DNA of 64,000 nucleotides from Ferroplasma sp. (lineage in GTDB: Archaea > Thermoplasmatota > Thermoplasmata > Thermoplasmatales > Thermoplasmataceae), in contig NZ_CP133597.1 of NCBI RefSeq assembly GCF_031200575.1, positions 1 through 64,000 on the forward strand, in the 5' to 3' direction. The notes under the pieces are model-generated. The model ran no database searches and was not told where the DNA came from. It was given only the letters and a program-made list of their open reading frames with translations. Shown here piece by piece: positions 1 to 7,128 of the stretch (position 1 is the first letter of the stretch; the number at the start of each line of letters is the position of its first letter). Made by a program: the position numbers and the translations under genes.

Positions 1-71
1 CCCAGCTCGAAACAGGAAAATAATTATAAATTCTATATTTTTTAATTTAGAATATGGTTAATCTAAAATTA

Positions 72-353
72 TTATAAATAAGTTTTATCTTCTATTAAAC
101 TTTGTAAAAGGAATTCATTATACCTAATTTCTCTAACAATATGGAAGTATTCTAAAGTTAAAGATATTCCTGAAACAATTACTATTATCAATCCTATGAA
201 TAGTATTAATGGAAAAACACCAATGTTGCTATTGTTGTATAAATACAAAAGTAGTAATGAACTCAATAAAATTGCAGTAACCAGATAAAATAAAATTTTT
301 TTCATTTTTTCCAAATTTGTGATTTGGGAATTAACAATTTTAGTTATATCCAT
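72..353 (-). CDS. Small two-helix membrane protein, function unknown
   Basis: This 93-residue protein has two hydrophobic segments (about residues 18-39 and 46-67) joined by a short turn, and a charged C-terminal tail of about 25 residues. I do not recognise a family. A TATA-like stretch lies roughly 25 nt upstream of the ATG at 353, which fits a leaderless transcript. It lies at the left edge of the accessory region, so it may belong to the integrated element. A holin-like or membrane-regulator role cannot be argued from the sequence. Confidence 0.5.
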   Translation of the reverse strand: MDITKIVNSQITNLEKMKKILFYLVTAILLSSLLLLYLYNNSNIGVFPLILFIGLIIVIVSGISLTLEYFHIVREIRYNEFLLQSLIEDKTYL

Positions 354-539
354 GGAATTATATTGATGTGAAATATATTAATATAACGTTAATATCCCAT
401 CGGTTTGATATGAAGTAGTCAATTGATATAAAATGTCAACCCATAGAATAAGATCTTTAATGACAGTATATAAGGAAGTCATAAAATTAGAAATAAGGCT
501 TTCCCACAAAGTATTTAAATAAATATGAATTGTCTACTT

Positions 540-1244
540 ATGACATTGCCGGTTAACTTTAACAAAAATTTAAGCATCCAGTCTTCCAGGAAAAATAATA
601 TTTCAATATCCTATTTCAGAGGAGAAGAACTGGAACAGATCTTTGATTATACAAAAAATAAGATCCTGAATAACAGGAACCATGAAGCACTTTACAGGAG
701 ATATTATTTTTTAATGAAAGCCCTCCTGCATACCGGTGCCAGGATAGAAGAGATTGTTCCATACCATCGGGATGAATACGTAGATAAGAAAGGGATTCAT
801 AAAGAAATAACCTCTCCTGGCTTAAGGCCAATAGACATTAACCTGGATATTGGTACTGTAACATTGCCTACACTCAAAAAGAAAACAATGAATGGTAAGC
901 TTCCACAGAGAGTGCTGCCTATATCGCAGGATTTTAAGAATGAGTACATGTCATATGCCATGGCCATGCATATAGACATTAAATCAAAGAATCCGTTGTT
1001 TCCGATTACCAGAAAAGCAGTAAATAAGTTTATGGGGAAAATGCAGAGTGAGTTGGGATTTGGAATACACCCGCACAAGTTCAGGCATACTTTTGCCGTG
1101 ACTGCTGTGCTTTCCGGTGTGCCATTAAATGTACTCCAGGAATGGATGGCACACTCAAGCATATTTATAACAAGTGTTTATACACAGATTACGGGCATTG
1201 ATACTACAAGGTACATGGGCCAGATGGATTATCAGAATTTATGA
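540..1244 (+). CDS. Short tyrosine recombinase (phage integrase family)
   Basis: The product is a site-specific recombinase. Numbered from the ATG at 525, the catalytic set is visible: Arg73 in a TGAR motif, His184 and Arg187 in HPHKFR, His210 in WMAH and the Tyr219 nucleophile in SVYTQ. The N-terminal DNA-binding part is only about 60 residues, shorter than a usual core-binding domain, and total length is about 235-239 aa. A TATA-like TATTTAAA at 512-519 puts transcription start near 540, so the ATG at 540 (leaderless) is preferred to the ATG at 525. It lies some 5 kb from a second, unrelated-looking recombinase. It could be a resident integrase of a nested element. Confidence 0.8.
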   Translation: MTLPVNFNKNLSIQSSRKNNISISYFRGEELEQIFDYTKNKILNNRNHEALYRRYYFLMKALLHTGARIEEIVPYHRDEYVDKKGIHKEITSPGLRPIDINLDIGTVTLPTLKKKTMNGKLPQRVLPISQDFKNEYMSYAMAMHIDIKSKNPLFPITRKAVNKFMGKMQSELGFGIHPHKFRHTFAVTAVLSGVPLNVLQEWMAHSSIFITSVYTQITGIDTTRYMGQMDYQNL

Positions 1245-1304
1245 AAAATGCGAGAGATTGGTTGAAGGATAGATGTAAAATAAATAAAAAAAGAGGGAAT
1301 TAAA

Positions 1305-1541
1305 ATGTATGATGACGATGATGATGAATGGAATAATGAATTGGATGAGAGAGAAATAGAATATGATAATGAGCTATGCCCCGATTGTAAAAGTGAAATA
1401 GAATTTAAGATTCAGATTCATAGAGGCTTCTCAGATTGGGAACATTTAATATGCCCGGTATGTGAACATGATTTTGGAGAAAGAAGAGTTGATGAAGGAT
1501 ACGAATCAAGAATAATAAAAAGAGGTACTAAACAGGAATAA
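1305..1541 (+). CDS. Small acidic zinc-ribbon protein
   Basis: A 78-residue protein begins with a run of aspartates and has two CxxC knuckles (CPDC near residue 26 and CPVC near residue 49), enough for one zinc ribbon. The charged N-terminus would suit a protein-protein contact. It ends 14 nt before the ATG of the ASCH gene on the same strand, so the two are probably co-transcribed. GAGGGAATTAAA in front of the ATG gives a weak ribosome-binding signal. The function is unknown. Small zinc ribbons of this sort are frequent on archaeal mobile elements. Confidence 0.65.
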   Translation: MYDDDDDEWNNELDEREIEYDNELCPDCKSEIEFKIQIHRGFSDWEHLICPVCEHDFGERRVDEGYESRIIKRGTKQE

Positions 1542-1555
1542 TTATAGTGAAACGC

Positions 1556-1912
1556 ATGAAGGTCTTAATGTCTATAAAACCGGAATATGTTAATAGAATA
1601 TTATCCGGGCAAAAGAAATACGAGTTCAGGAGGAAGATCTGGAAAAATAAAATAACGGATGTCCTGGTATATTCCACTTCTCCAATCCAGAGAATAACAA
1701 TGGCCTTCAAAGTTAAGAATATCATTTCAGCTCCACCGCAGCTGCTATGGGATAGATACCACGAATATAGCGGAATTTCCAAAGATAAGTTCATTAAATA
1801 TTTTAAGAATTGTGATACTGGATATGCAATAGAAATAGGCAATATTACGAATTTGGAACCTTACAAATTGAATATAAGGCCACCACAATCATATATGTAT
1901 ATAGATGACTGA
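1556..1912 (+). CDS. ASCH-domain (PUA-like fold) protein
   Basis: The product opens with VLMSIKPEYVNRILSG followed by KKYEFRR, the typical first strand-helix and basic motif of the ASCH family, a PUA-like fold found in RNA-binding and coactivator-related proteins and on mobile elements. At about 119 residues it is one domain with no fusion. A GTG at 1547 is in frame, but the ATG at 1556 matches where family members usually begin. It sits directly behind the zinc-ribbon gene and 84 nt before a TIR-domain gene. An RNA-binding or RNA-cleaving role would be an inference from the fold only. Confidence 0.7.
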   Translation: MKVLMSIKPEYVNRILSGQKKYEFRRKIWKNKITDVLVYSTSPIQRITMAFKVKNIISAPPQLLWDRYHEYSGISKDKFIKYFKNCDTGYAIEIGNITNLEPYKLNIRPPQSYMYIDD

Positions 1913-1996
1913 CTTGGTTCTTAACCACTAAACTCTTAGGTGAAACAACAAGTTAAAATCTAATAATAAGATATAACTTTCACTTAGAGTGGAATA

Positions 1997-2671
1997 ATGA
2001 TGGAAGATACACAAGGCTCGGAGAGTTTCGATATATTCGTTAGTCACAGTCATAAAGATTATGAAAAAGTCAATTTGTATTTAGAATATGTAAATGATAA
2101 AAAAACAGGTCTGGGGAAAATTTTTCCTGTTTTTATAGCCCATAAGGATATAACACCAACTAAACCATGGGAAGAAGAAATAATTAAGGCCCTAAAACAT
2201 ACCAAAATATTTATAGCTTATTTAACACCCAACTTCAAAAAATCTGAGTGGTGTGGCCAGGAATCTGGAATCGCATACGCGAATGACCAATTTATAATTC
2301 CATTGATGGATGGGTCTAAACCTTATGGATTTCTAGGAAAATACCAGGGCATGCCAATACCTTCAAATCATAGACACAGCAGATCAGAAACACCAACAAC
2401 CACTGGATTAAAGGAATTTGCAGTGTCAATTATTAAATCAGCATATGATGACAAGAGATGCAGTAGCATGGTAAGAAATAAGATTTTTGGGCATCTAAAT
2501 GACATTTCATCATTTAGCCAGACTGATTTAGTGTTTTCATTATTAGAACATTTCAAACCATTTACAGAAGAGGAAAAAACTACCATACTCAAAGCATACG
2601 AAGGAAATAAACAGATTAACCAGGCAGGATCAGCAGATTCGTTAATCATGGAACTAAAGCAAAATGAGTGA
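1997..2671 (+). CDS. TIR-domain protein, likely NAD-cleaving defence effector
   Basis: Residues 10-110 carry the TIR landmarks: FDIFVSHSHKD (first strand and BB region), AHKDI, PWEEEI and SEWCGQESG. The last places a glutamate (about residue 89) in the WCxxE position that is the catalytic Glu of enzymatic TIR domains, which hydrolyse or cyclise NAD. The C-terminal half (about 115 residues) matches nothing I know and may be a sensing or oligomerisation part. A stand-alone TIR beside a methylase and nuclease on an integrated element fits antiviral defence, but no known partner (for example a ThsA-like SIR2 protein) is visible. TATA-like AAGATATAAC lies about 25 nt before the start. Confidence 0.8.
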   Translation: MMEDTQGSESFDIFVSHSHKDYEKVNLYLEYVNDKKTGLGKIFPVFIAHKDITPTKPWEEEIIKALKHTKIFIAYLTPNFKKSEWCGQESGIAYANDQFIIPLMDGSKPYGFLGKYQGMPIPSNHRHSRSETPTTTGLKEFAVSIIKSAYDDKRCSSMVRNKIFGHLNDISSFSQTDLVFSLLEHFKPFTEEEKTTILKAYEGNKQINQAGSADSLIMELKQNE

Positions 2672-2820
2672 ATGCTATAAATTAACAATCATACTAATTA
2701 ACTATGCTTTATTGCATTCTATCGAAAATTGCACAAAATACGAATAAAAATTATAAGATATACTTATAAAGTATCTTTATATAATCTAAGAATAATACAG
2801 AAAGAACTAAAGGTGATAAA

Positions 2821-4176
2821 TTGCTCTGTGATGAAAAAGCAGTTCTTATAAAAAGGCGTACGTTAGGTGAACACCTTACATCTGTAAATATATTTAAAGA
2901 ATATATACTGCCCAAAATTAGGGATAAAATAAATAATTATACATGGGTTGATTTATTCGCTGGTGAAGGCAATTTAATATTACCTATACTGGATTTGGTG
3001 CCTGAAAATAAAAGAATTGAATTCTTTCATCATAACATATTTCTTTTTGAGGTACAAAAAGAAATGGTTGAAAGAGCTATAAAAAATGCAGAATCGTATG
3101 GAATACCAAAATCAATAGCGGAAACAAATATTCAGATAAGAGATACGCTTAAAGAGTATCCTGTACTGAATGTTAAAAAGCCAATTTACCACATAACAAA
3201 TCCGCCATATCTATATATAGGGTATATAGCTAAACATAAGGAAAATTTTAATCAGCTTGATTATTTTGCCAGAAGCTATAAAGGTTTACAAGATCTATAT
3301 CAAGTTGCATTGATGAATGATTTACAGAATGGAATAAATCAAATGGTTTATATAATTCCTTCAAATTTTTTATTTGGTGATTCTGTTTCTAATTTAATCA
3401 GGATGAGTTTTTTACCTTTGTATAAAATAGATAATGCTATTATATTTGAGAAAAAGATCTTTGAAAATACAGGTGTAAATGTAGTAATATGTTTCTTTGA
3501 AAGAACAAATATAAGAAATAGTACTATAAAATTTAAAGCTACAAAAATAAATGGAGAAATAAAAGAAAGAGAATATGTATTATCGCAGAAGAATAATTAT
3601 AGGGCAGGTAGTGAATTTAATGATTATATTAAGGCGCAAAAAAAGAATATGATTAAAATATCCTATTATTTAACTAAAAAGGAGATTGATAATAACAAAG
3701 GGGAAAATAAGGTACTACTATTAAATTCTAAAGAATATAAAAATGGAGAATACACAAAGAAAACATTTTTTGTAAATGATAAGCTTTATGAAAAAATAAT
3801 AAAAAATCCATTATTTATAAGAACTGTTGACACTGGAAGCGAAAATGGAAAATCCGGATTATATTATATAAAAGAAACTTTTGGCACTGATGGGATATTT
3901 GTGGATGGAAATACATATAGAACAAATCCAATACAAGTATTTATTGAGCCATATCTATCTTCGGAGCAAATGAAACAATTGCAATTAACCTTCAACCAAA
4001 AGCTAAACGAACTCAGGGATATAACGGATAGTGAATTTATGACTACATATAAGTATAGTAATAATGGAAAATATACAAGAAAATATCTTGGATTGCTACA
4101 GGCAAAGAAATTGCTTGAAGTAATAGATATAAAAATTAAAATTCCTGAACAAACTCATCAAACAAAATTGCTGTAA
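2821..4176 (+). CDS. DNA adenine-N6 methyltransferase of a type II R-M system
   Basis: The 451-aa product has the S-adenosylmethionine loop VDLFAGEGN (about residues 43-51) and the catalytic NPPY motif (about residue 129), in the order of N6-adenine methylases. The remaining 300 residues would include the target-recognition region. Translation probably starts at TTG 2821, preceded by GGTGAT. Its 3' end overlaps by 41 bp, tail to tail, with the predicted endonuclease on the other strand, the usual arrangement of a restriction-modification pair. It should methylate and so protect the site cut by that enzyme. The recognition sequence cannot be read from the protein. Confidence 0.82.
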   Translation: MLCDEKAVLIKRRTLGEHLTSVNIFKEYILPKIRDKINNYTWVDLFAGEGNLILPILDLVPENKRIEFFHHNIFLFEVQKEMVERAIKNAESYGIPKSIAETNIQIRDTLKEYPVLNVKKPIYHITNPPYLYIGYIAKHKENFNQLDYFARSYKGLQDLYQVALMNDLQNGINQMVYIIPSNFLFGDSVSNLIRMSFLPLYKIDNAIIFEKKIFENTGVNVVICFFERTNIRNSTIKFKATKINGEIKEREYVLSQKNNYRAGSEFNDYIKAQKKNMIKISYYLTKKEIDNNKGENKVLLLNSKEYKNGEYTKKTFFVNDKLYEKIIKNPLFIRTVDTGSENGKSGLYYIKETFGTDGIFVDGNTYRTNPIQVFIEPYLSSEQMKQLQLTFNQKLNELRDITDSEFMTTYKYSNNGKYTRKYLGLLQAKKLLEVIDIKIKIPEQTHQTKLL

Positions 4177-4939
4177 TTATATTTTTACCTTTTCTCTCAT
4201 CTATTTTTCTAATGTAATTCCTGTCAAACCAAACTATCCCATCAAGAATTGCAAAAGAGCATATATTAGGCTCTCTACTATCATTTAAAACATCCAATGC
4301 AACGTTCAGTTGATTAGTTTGTGCACCTCCAGAATCGGTGATAAACTTCGCTTCGCCAAAACAAAATCTCTTACCCTTCCTGAATAAAACGTCCAGCCCC
4401 TTCTTAGTATCTAACAACTTAATGTCAAGTTCGTCAGTAACATATTTCTTAAGTGTTGAGTCGGAACCTTGTAAAAACACCAAATCTTCCTCTCTATAAT
4501 ATTTAAAGTCAGTATAACTTATAAATTTATATCTCTCCTGCACCCACTTCTTAAAAGAATTTCCCATTTGTCTAGTTGCAGATTTTGGTTTACGCATTTC
4601 TTTCAATAAAGAATCCCAATCCATAGATGTTATAGTTTCTCCAAGGCGCTTGATTGTGTCAGGATTATTTTCTATAAGATCACGTCTATATCTGAGCATA
4701 CTTATATAAGGGTCGTCTATTGGGAATCTCTCAAGGCCTAGGAGCTTCTTTATTAACTCTATGTACGACTTAGTTTCTCGAGATGTGTCATAAGCCTTCT
4801 TTATATTATTAATATCTTCAAGCTTTACAGTCCTTTCCTTATTCGATTGGGAAGGATATATAGAAGATAATTTATCAAGGTACTTTTCTCTATTAGCAAT
4901 ATCTTTGCTTTTCTTTACCCAATCTTCCATATTCATCAT
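4136..4939 (-). CDS. Type II restriction endonuclease, PD-(D/E)XK fold
   Basis: A nuclease active site is visible late in this 267-aa protein: Asp183 in KGLDVLF, then Glu196 and Lys198 in FGEAKFI, followed by a TDSGGAQTNQ segment. This D-x(12)-E-x-K pattern, with a GG-Q after it, is typical of several type II enzymes. The first 170 residues are charged and helical and carry no recognisable domain. It is downstream of the winged-helix regulator (20-nt gap, same strand), so the regulator gene leads the operon. Its 3' end overlaps the methylase gene. I call it a restriction enzyme from motif plus pairing; the exact family is not identified. Confidence 0.75.
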   Translation of the reverse strand: MMNMEDWVKKSKDIANREKYLDKLSSIYPSQSNKERTVKLEDINNIKKAYDTSRETKSYIELIKKLLGLERFPIDDPYISMLRYRRDLIENNPDTIKRLGETITSMDWDSLLKEMRKPKSATRQMGNSFKKWVQERYKFISYTDFKYYREEDLVFLQGSDSTLKKYVTDELDIKLLDTKKGLDVLFRKGKRFCFGEAKFITDSGGAQTNQLNVALDVLNDSREPNICSFAILDGIVWFDRNYIRKIDERKGKNIITAILFDEFVQEF

Positions 4940-4959
4940 CCTATAGTTTATTAACTTCT

Positions 4960-5526
4960 TTAGTTTTCATTAGACTTCACCTTGTTTATATTTCCCCTAT
5001 CTCTCTGAATCTGGATCATAGCCTGGACATCCGGCAGAGACCAGGCATATTTTGTATGCACACAATTGTATGTTTGATCTACCTCGCACCAGAGCCGTAA
5101 AATATTGTTTCCGTTTAATTTTACATAGACAAAAACTACTCTGTCATCTCCTTTGGCATTGTAATTAAACTCATGAATTGCAACATGGTCATCTAAAACG
5201 TTGAGATGAGTTAAAGCTGAGAGATTTTTGAATTGGTCTTCATAATTTGGAGGAAGGGTATAACTGGAAACTTCTTCGGCTCTTCTTAATCCTTCGGCTA
5301 TGCGTTTGCCTTTGCCAGTTAGCTGGATAGCGTATATGCGACGACCAAGCCTCCGTTCTTCAATTGATATTAATCCGCTGTTTTCCAAAAGTGGTAATAA
5401 TTTATCAATGGTGTGCATGGTACTTACTTGTTGTAAATCTGTTTTTTTTGAACTACCATTGTCTAATAAATAGAGAAGAATAGTAATAGCGTATTTATGA
5501 GACAATATATCTTCATCTTTATCCAT
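4960..5526 (-). CDS. Winged-helix transcriptional regulator leading the endonuclease operon
   Basis: Residues 8-75 form a winged-helix: a helix rich in Leu and Ile, a putative recognition helix (DLQQVSTMHTIDKLLPLLEN) and a wing with ERRLGRRIYAIQLT. The C-terminal 110 residues are unassigned. TATA-like TTTATATG (minus strand, 5550-5557) is about 26 nt from the ATG, so the mRNA is probably leaderless. The 15-nt element AAATGTCATATTTGA lies between TATA box and start and recurs in the divergent promoter, so autoregulation plus repression of the divergent operon is the simplest model. The role resembles controller proteins of restriction systems, though it is not a classical C protein. Confidence 0.75.
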   Translation of the reverse strand: MDKDEDILSHKYAITILLYLLDNGSSKKTDLQQVSTMHTIDKLLPLLENSGLISIEERRLGRRIYAIQLTGKGKRIAEGLRRAEEVSSYTLPPNYEDQFKNLSALTHLNVLDDHVAIHEFNYNAKGDDRVVFVYVKLNGNNILRLWCEVDQTYNCVHTKYAWSLPDVQAMIQIQRDRGNINKVKSNEN

Positions 5527-5527
5527 T

Positions 5528-5542
5528 TCAAATATGACATTT
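5528..5542 (-). promoter_or_regulatory. Operator-like element, copy 1 (regulator/endonuclease promoter)
   Basis: On the minus strand this reads AAATGTCATATTTGA and occupies the 15 nt just upstream of the regulator ATG, downstream of its TATA box (5550-5557). An identical 15-mer sits in the divergent promoter at the equivalent place. Overlap with the likely transcription start suggests repression. Confidence 0.6.
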
Positions 5543-5599
5543 TAAATAACATATAAACTATATTATATAATCAATAGTCGATATTGACAATTGATAATA

Positions 5600-5607
5600 T
5601 TTATATA
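5600..5607 (+). promoter_or_regulatory. TATA box of the AbrB/zinc-ribbon/recombinase operon
   Basis: TTTATATA at this place predicts transcription start near 5630, about 16 nt before the ATG at 5646. The start falls inside the palindromic operator-like element. Confidence 0.5.
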
Positions 5608-5615
5608 CAACTAAC

Positions 5616-5632
5616 AAATGTCATATTTGACA
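5616..5632 (+). promoter_or_regulatory. Operator-like element, copy 2 (palindromic, AbrB operon promoter)
   Basis: AAATGTCATATTTGA (5616-5630) repeats copy 1 exactly, and with the next two bases it forms an inverted repeat TGTCA-TATT-TGACA (5619-5632). It covers the predicted transcription start. A dimeric winged-helix protein, such as the one encoded next door, or the AbrB-like protein could bind it. Confidence 0.6.
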
Positions 5633-5645
5633 TTAGATGATAAAT

Positions 5646-5777
5646 ATGAAAACTGTAGCAAAAGTAGGCAAGTCTGGGCGTGCCCAGATACCGAATGAGA
5701 TTCGCGTGAAAATGGGAATTTGTGCCGGAGACAGACTCGTAATAGAGATTATAGAGGTAATAAAAAATGACGCTTAA
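5646..5777 (+). CDS. AbrB/SpoVT-type small DNA-binding protein
   Basis: A 43-residue protein with the swapped-hairpin AbrB signature: KVGKSGRAQIPNEIRVKMGI then GDRLVIEII. Proteins of this type act as dimeric regulators or antitoxins. The ATG at 5646 is used here; an in-frame ATG at 5637 would add three residues. It overlaps the following zinc-ribbon gene by 11 nt, and that gene in turn overlaps the recombinase start, so all three should be translated from one message. It may repress its own promoter through the palindrome at 5619-5632. No toxin-like partner is evident. Confidence 0.75.
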   Translation: MKTVAKVGKSGRAQIPNEIRVKMGICAGDRLVIEIIEVIKNDA

Positions 5778-5952
5778 TGAAGTTAGAATTTTTGATGATT
5801 CTGGCATGCTGGTTTTGCCTGATGATGTGATTGAGGTATGGAAGGAAGAAGAACACATTGTTAAGTGCAGCCATTGCGGATATAGCTACAGGTCCAGGGC
5901 AATATACAAAATAAGGCATACATGCCCAAAGTGTAAAGAGGTAATATATTGA
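5767..5952 (+). CDS. Small zinc-ribbon protein in the recombinase operon
   Basis: This 61-residue protein has an acidic N-terminal half and a C-terminal zinc ribbon (CSHCGYSYRSRA, then CPKC). The start lies inside the end of the AbrB-like gene, and its TGA stop shares an A with the recombinase ATG (TGATG), a sign of translational coupling. The first half (NEVRIFDDSGMLVLPDDVIEV) looks AbrB-tail-like, so it may once have been part of the upstream gene or may pair with its product. A recombination directionality or accessory role is possible but only suggested by position. Confidence 0.65.
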   Translation: MTLNEVRIFDDSGMLVLPDDVIEVWKEEEHIVKCSHCGYSYRSRAIYKIRHTCPKCKEVIY

Positions 5953-6839
5953 TGGACGAAAAGGAACTAAGGGATTTTAAGAATTTTATGATTGATGAAA
6001 TGCGTTTATCACCCTCCACTGTGAAGGACACATTGAGAAGATTGCCATATATTGAAAATAAATCAAAATCAATGGAGAGGGATGATTTGCAGGAACTGGT
6101 GCGCATAGAATGGAACACCAAGAGCAATAAGACTGCAAATGAGTACATTAAAATAATCAACAGGTGGCTCAGATTCAAGAATGAAAAGCCCCTGAAATAT
6201 TTTAAGGAATACGAATCATTTACAGTAAAGATCTGCACACCGGATGCCAAGGAAAAACTTTTAATTGCAGCTTCCAGGCAGGGACCAAGGGAGAAAGCCA
6301 TATTTTATTTATTGTTTGGCACCGGAGTAAGGCTCGGGGAAGCCGTGAACTTAAAGCTCCAGAATATCAAAAATGACAGGATCTTTGTAACAGGTAAAGG
6401 CCAGAAGGAGAGGGAAATATTCCTTCCTTCAGAATCCAGAAATGCGCTGGATGAATACCTTTTAGTAAGGACTCCTGGGAAAACAGCCTCGGATAAGGAT
6501 TTTCTGTTTACGACAAAAGTGGGAAAGAGAATGTCATACGATTATTTCCGGAATTTATGCAAATTCGTTGCGATGAATGCCGGGATAAAATTCCATCCCC
6601 ACATGGCCAGGCACACATATGCCACGGAGCTTTTGTTGGCTGGAATGGATGTGGCCTTCGTGTCAAAGCTGCTGGGGCACGAAAATCTTTCAGCGACCCA
6701 AAAATACCTGCACCCGAGCCAGCAGGAGGCGATTTACCAGGCTTCAAAAATAAATTTATTTGAAAATCAACATAAAAATAAGTACCAAAATCATAATGAT
6801 TTAGACCATAAGGATAGGTTGGGATTTGGACCCAAGTAG
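5952..6839 (+). CDS. XerA-like tyrosine recombinase, gene end inside tRNA-Cys
   Basis: The 295-aa enzyme has a full catalytic set (numbered from the alternative TTG start at 5949): Arg128 in GTGVRLGEA, Lys150 in the beta-hairpin VTGKGQ, His218 and Arg221 in HPHMARH, His244 in LLGHE and Tyr253 in QKYLH. An N-terminal SAM-like core-binding domain covers residues 1-90. Length fits archaeal XerA and element integrases. The ATG at 5952 overlaps the preceding stop. The last nine codons (from about 6811) lie within the tRNA-Cys gene on the other strand, so the coding end and attachment site coincide. This favours an element integrase over a chromosomal dimer resolvase. Confidence 0.85.
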   Translation: MDEKELRDFKNFMIDEMRLSPSTVKDTLRRLPYIENKSKSMERDDLQELVRIEWNTKSNKTANEYIKIINRWLRFKNEKPLKYFKEYESFTVKICTPDAKEKLLIAASRQGPREKAIFYLLFGTGVRLGEAVNLKLQNIKNDRIFVTGKGQKEREIFLPSESRNALDEYLLVRTPGKTASDKDFLFTTKVGKRMSYDYFRNLCKFVAMNAGIKFHPHMARHTYATELLLAGMDVAFVSKLLGHENLSATQKYLHPSQQEAIYQASKINLFENQHKNKYQNHNDLDHKDRLGFGPK

Positions 6840-6882
6840 ATGAGATCTGCAGTCTCACGCATAGCTTCTCTGCCACCTATCC
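6811..6882 (-). tRNA. tRNA-Cys (GCA), atypical, putative attachment site
   Basis: Read on the minus strand, a cloverleaf is clear: acceptor GGATAGG/CCTATCC with U73, anticodon stem TGAGA/TCTCA around loop CTGCAGA (anticodon GCA), and T stem TTGGG/CCCAA. U73 and GCA are cysteine identity elements. Oddities: the T loop is TCCAAAT, with C in place of the near-invariant U55; the D stem has only three pairs; and the D loop (GAGAAGCTA) has C where G19 is expected. Its AU-rich acceptor differs from the GC-rich acceptors of the His, Lys and Met tRNAs in this window. It may be a diverged functional tRNA, a relic, or a copy modified by integration. CCA is not encoded. Confidence 0.8.
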
Positions 6883-7128
6883 GCTTGTATGTATTGCAAA
6901 TCTATATTTATTTTTTTATGCAGTAAGTCACTTCTGTAACCTGATAGGATAGAAACGGTTATAATTACAAATTTATATTTCATTTTATAAATTTGAACAT
7001 ATTCTATATTACATGACATAGTATGACAATATTATATAAGTATATCATAATTATTTAATATGTTTGAAGAAATGTTTATATACTCAATGATAATTGTTTC
7101 TTATGGATTTATATGTGGGTATTTTGAG

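Larger units (their letters stand above)
1..6882. mobile_element. Probable integrated element (right end), carrying TIR and restriction-modification cargo
   Basis: The segment contains two tyrosine recombinases, a TIR protein, a methylase/endonuclease pair, and small AbrB, zinc-ribbon and winged-helix regulators, and it is visibly more AT-rich than the DNA after 8 kb. It ends in a tRNA-Cys gene on the minus strand whose 3' end (6811) faces the element and is overlapped by the end of the second recombinase. Tyrosine-recombinase elements commonly integrate into tRNA 3' ends, which makes 6811-6850 the likely right attachment site. I could not find a second copy of the tRNA 3' end in the window, so the left boundary is unknown and probably lies before position 1. 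The element call is inference. Confidence 0.55.

Noticed and set aside
1-530. Left attachment site matching the tRNA-Cys 3' end
   Set aside because: I looked for the T-arm/acceptor sequence of 6811-6840 near the window start and among the first 6.8 kb and found no second copy. The left end is probably outside the window.
6557-6763. Alternative small frame with cysteine pairs inside the XerA-like gene
   Set aside because: It overlaps the catalytic HxxR...Y region of the recombinase, which is clearly the coding frame.
7060-7128. Hydrophobic leader in front of the actin-like protein
   Set aside because: An in-frame ATG at 7060 adds 23 residues, but Ta0583-type proteins begin at the GVD segment (ATG 7129). 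The leader is absent from the family as I know it.
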